This document shows positions 63,724-64,000 of a DNA stretch of 64,000 nt, piece by piece. Position 1 is the stretch's first letter; each line of letters begins with the position of its first letter. Position numbers and translations under genes: made by a program. This stretch comes from Petrimonas sulfuriphila (GTDB lineage: Bacteria; Bacteroidota; Bacteroidia; Bacteroidales; Dysgonomonadaceae), in the NCBI GenBank assembly GCA_038561985.1, contig CP073276.1:1550001-1614000 (forward strand), in the 5' to 3' direction. The notes under the pieces were generated by a model. It was not told where the DNA came from. It ran no database searches and was given only the letters and a program-made list of their open reading frames with translations.

Positions 63724-63754
63724 TTTGTTTTTTAGTATTCTTTTTTTAATTTTG
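63724..63754 (+). promoter_or_regulatory. Promoter of the small gene at the right edge
   Basis: TTTG at 63724-63727, a 19-bp spacer and TAATTTTG at 63747-63754 match the Bacteroidota consensus, beginning 7 nt after the OstA-like stop. Confidence 0.7.
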
Positions 63755-63776
63755 TGTAACGATAAAATTGACAGCT

Positions 63777-64000
63777 ATGGGAATGTTCTTTTTTTACAAC
63801 AATAAAAAACCTCGAAAATTTAATTACACACCCATACTTTACGATCCGGACAAGGAGGAACGAAAAGAACAGATGGAAAAAAGAATCCGGAGGATCCGGG
63901 AAGAGGTAGCCCGAGAAGAGGGTAAAACAGTCGAAACACCGCGGGAGGCTGTCAACACTGACTTTGGTGAAGCGTTCCTCTCCCAGACTAAGTATTTGAA
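63777..64000 (+). CDS. Conserved small hypothetical protein (3' end outside window)
   Basis: The frame starts at ATG 63777 and is open to the right edge, showing 74 residues: MGMFFFYNNKKPRKFNYTPI, then a charged helical stretch (YDPDKEERKEQMEKRIRRIR). It resembles a short conserved protein that I recall between OstA-like and mutL genes in Bacteroides, with an FFNRREPRKFHHEYIY-like start. No function is known. A second ATG at 63783 could also be the start. It has its own consensus promoter. Confidence 0.65.
   Translation, partial: MGMFFFYNNKKPRKFNYTPILYDPDKEERKEQMEKRIRRIREEVAREEGKTVETPREAVNTDFGEAFLSQTKYL

Overview
The window looks like a chromosomal segment of a Bacteroidales bacterium (phylum Bacteroidota). 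The signs are: promoters of the Bacteroidota type (TTTG, 19-21 bp, TAnnTTTG) in front of many genes, almost no Shine-Dalgarno sequences, a SusC/SusD pair, GldE, an OstA-like protein, DUF4296 and DUF2156 proteins, the Bacteroidota form of RNase G and a three-gene succinate dehydrogenase/fumarate reductase. The family-level placement (perhaps near Dysgonomonadaceae) is a guess. Most of the window is housekeeping DNA. I see no prophage, insertion sequence, CRISPR array, rRNA or tRNA. Layout: 1-4.4 kb holds the end of a carboxypeptidase-like surface protein, rpsO, a candidate small RNA, two GNAT-fold proteins and trpS. 4.5-9.5 kb holds a GH20 hexosaminidase, the translation cluster rplY-pth-hslR, a ComB-like phosphatase and Maf. 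9.5-12.1 kb holds a decayed DUF433/DUF5615 toxin-antitoxin pair, an aspartate kinase and an XRE regulator with a two-site operator candidate. 12.3-20.8 kb holds a structured RNA (6S-like) followed by a minimal polysaccharide utilization locus: SusC, SusD and a GH106 alpha-L-rhamnosidase lipoprotein. 20.9-23.2 kb holds a membrane protein, a winged-helix regulator and CreD, behind an inverted repeat that overlaps the promoter. 23.2-28.7 kb holds a tryptophanase remnant, hflX, a small beta-barrel, a TRIC-like channel, mnmA and a POT peptide transporter. 28.9-36.2 kb is rich in DNA repair genes (recJ, recQ, mutY, ssb) with gldE and a phosphopantetheinyl transferase. 36.4-41.5 kb holds HU, a 30-residue basic COX24-like gene, RNase G behind three stem-loops, priA and a beta-barrel. 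41.6-45.2 kb is the sdh/frd operon. 45.6-50.3 kb holds a secreted nuclease/phosphatase-family lipoprotein, an aminotransferase, a peroxiredoxin and guaB. 50.4-59.3 kb holds ileS, a DksA-like regulator, lspA, a DUF4296 lipoprotein, ppdK and an SMR exporter. 59.4-64 kb holds an amidohydrolase lipoprotein, a SurA-like chaperone, an OstA-like LPS transport protein and the start of another small gene. The observations that most deserve follow-up lie between genes: a roughly 190-nt RNA at 12.3 kb with two mutually exclusive folds, a candidate small RNA after rpsO, a triple stem-loop before RNase G, and two operator-like palindromes next to small regulators. I found no clearly new multi-gene system.
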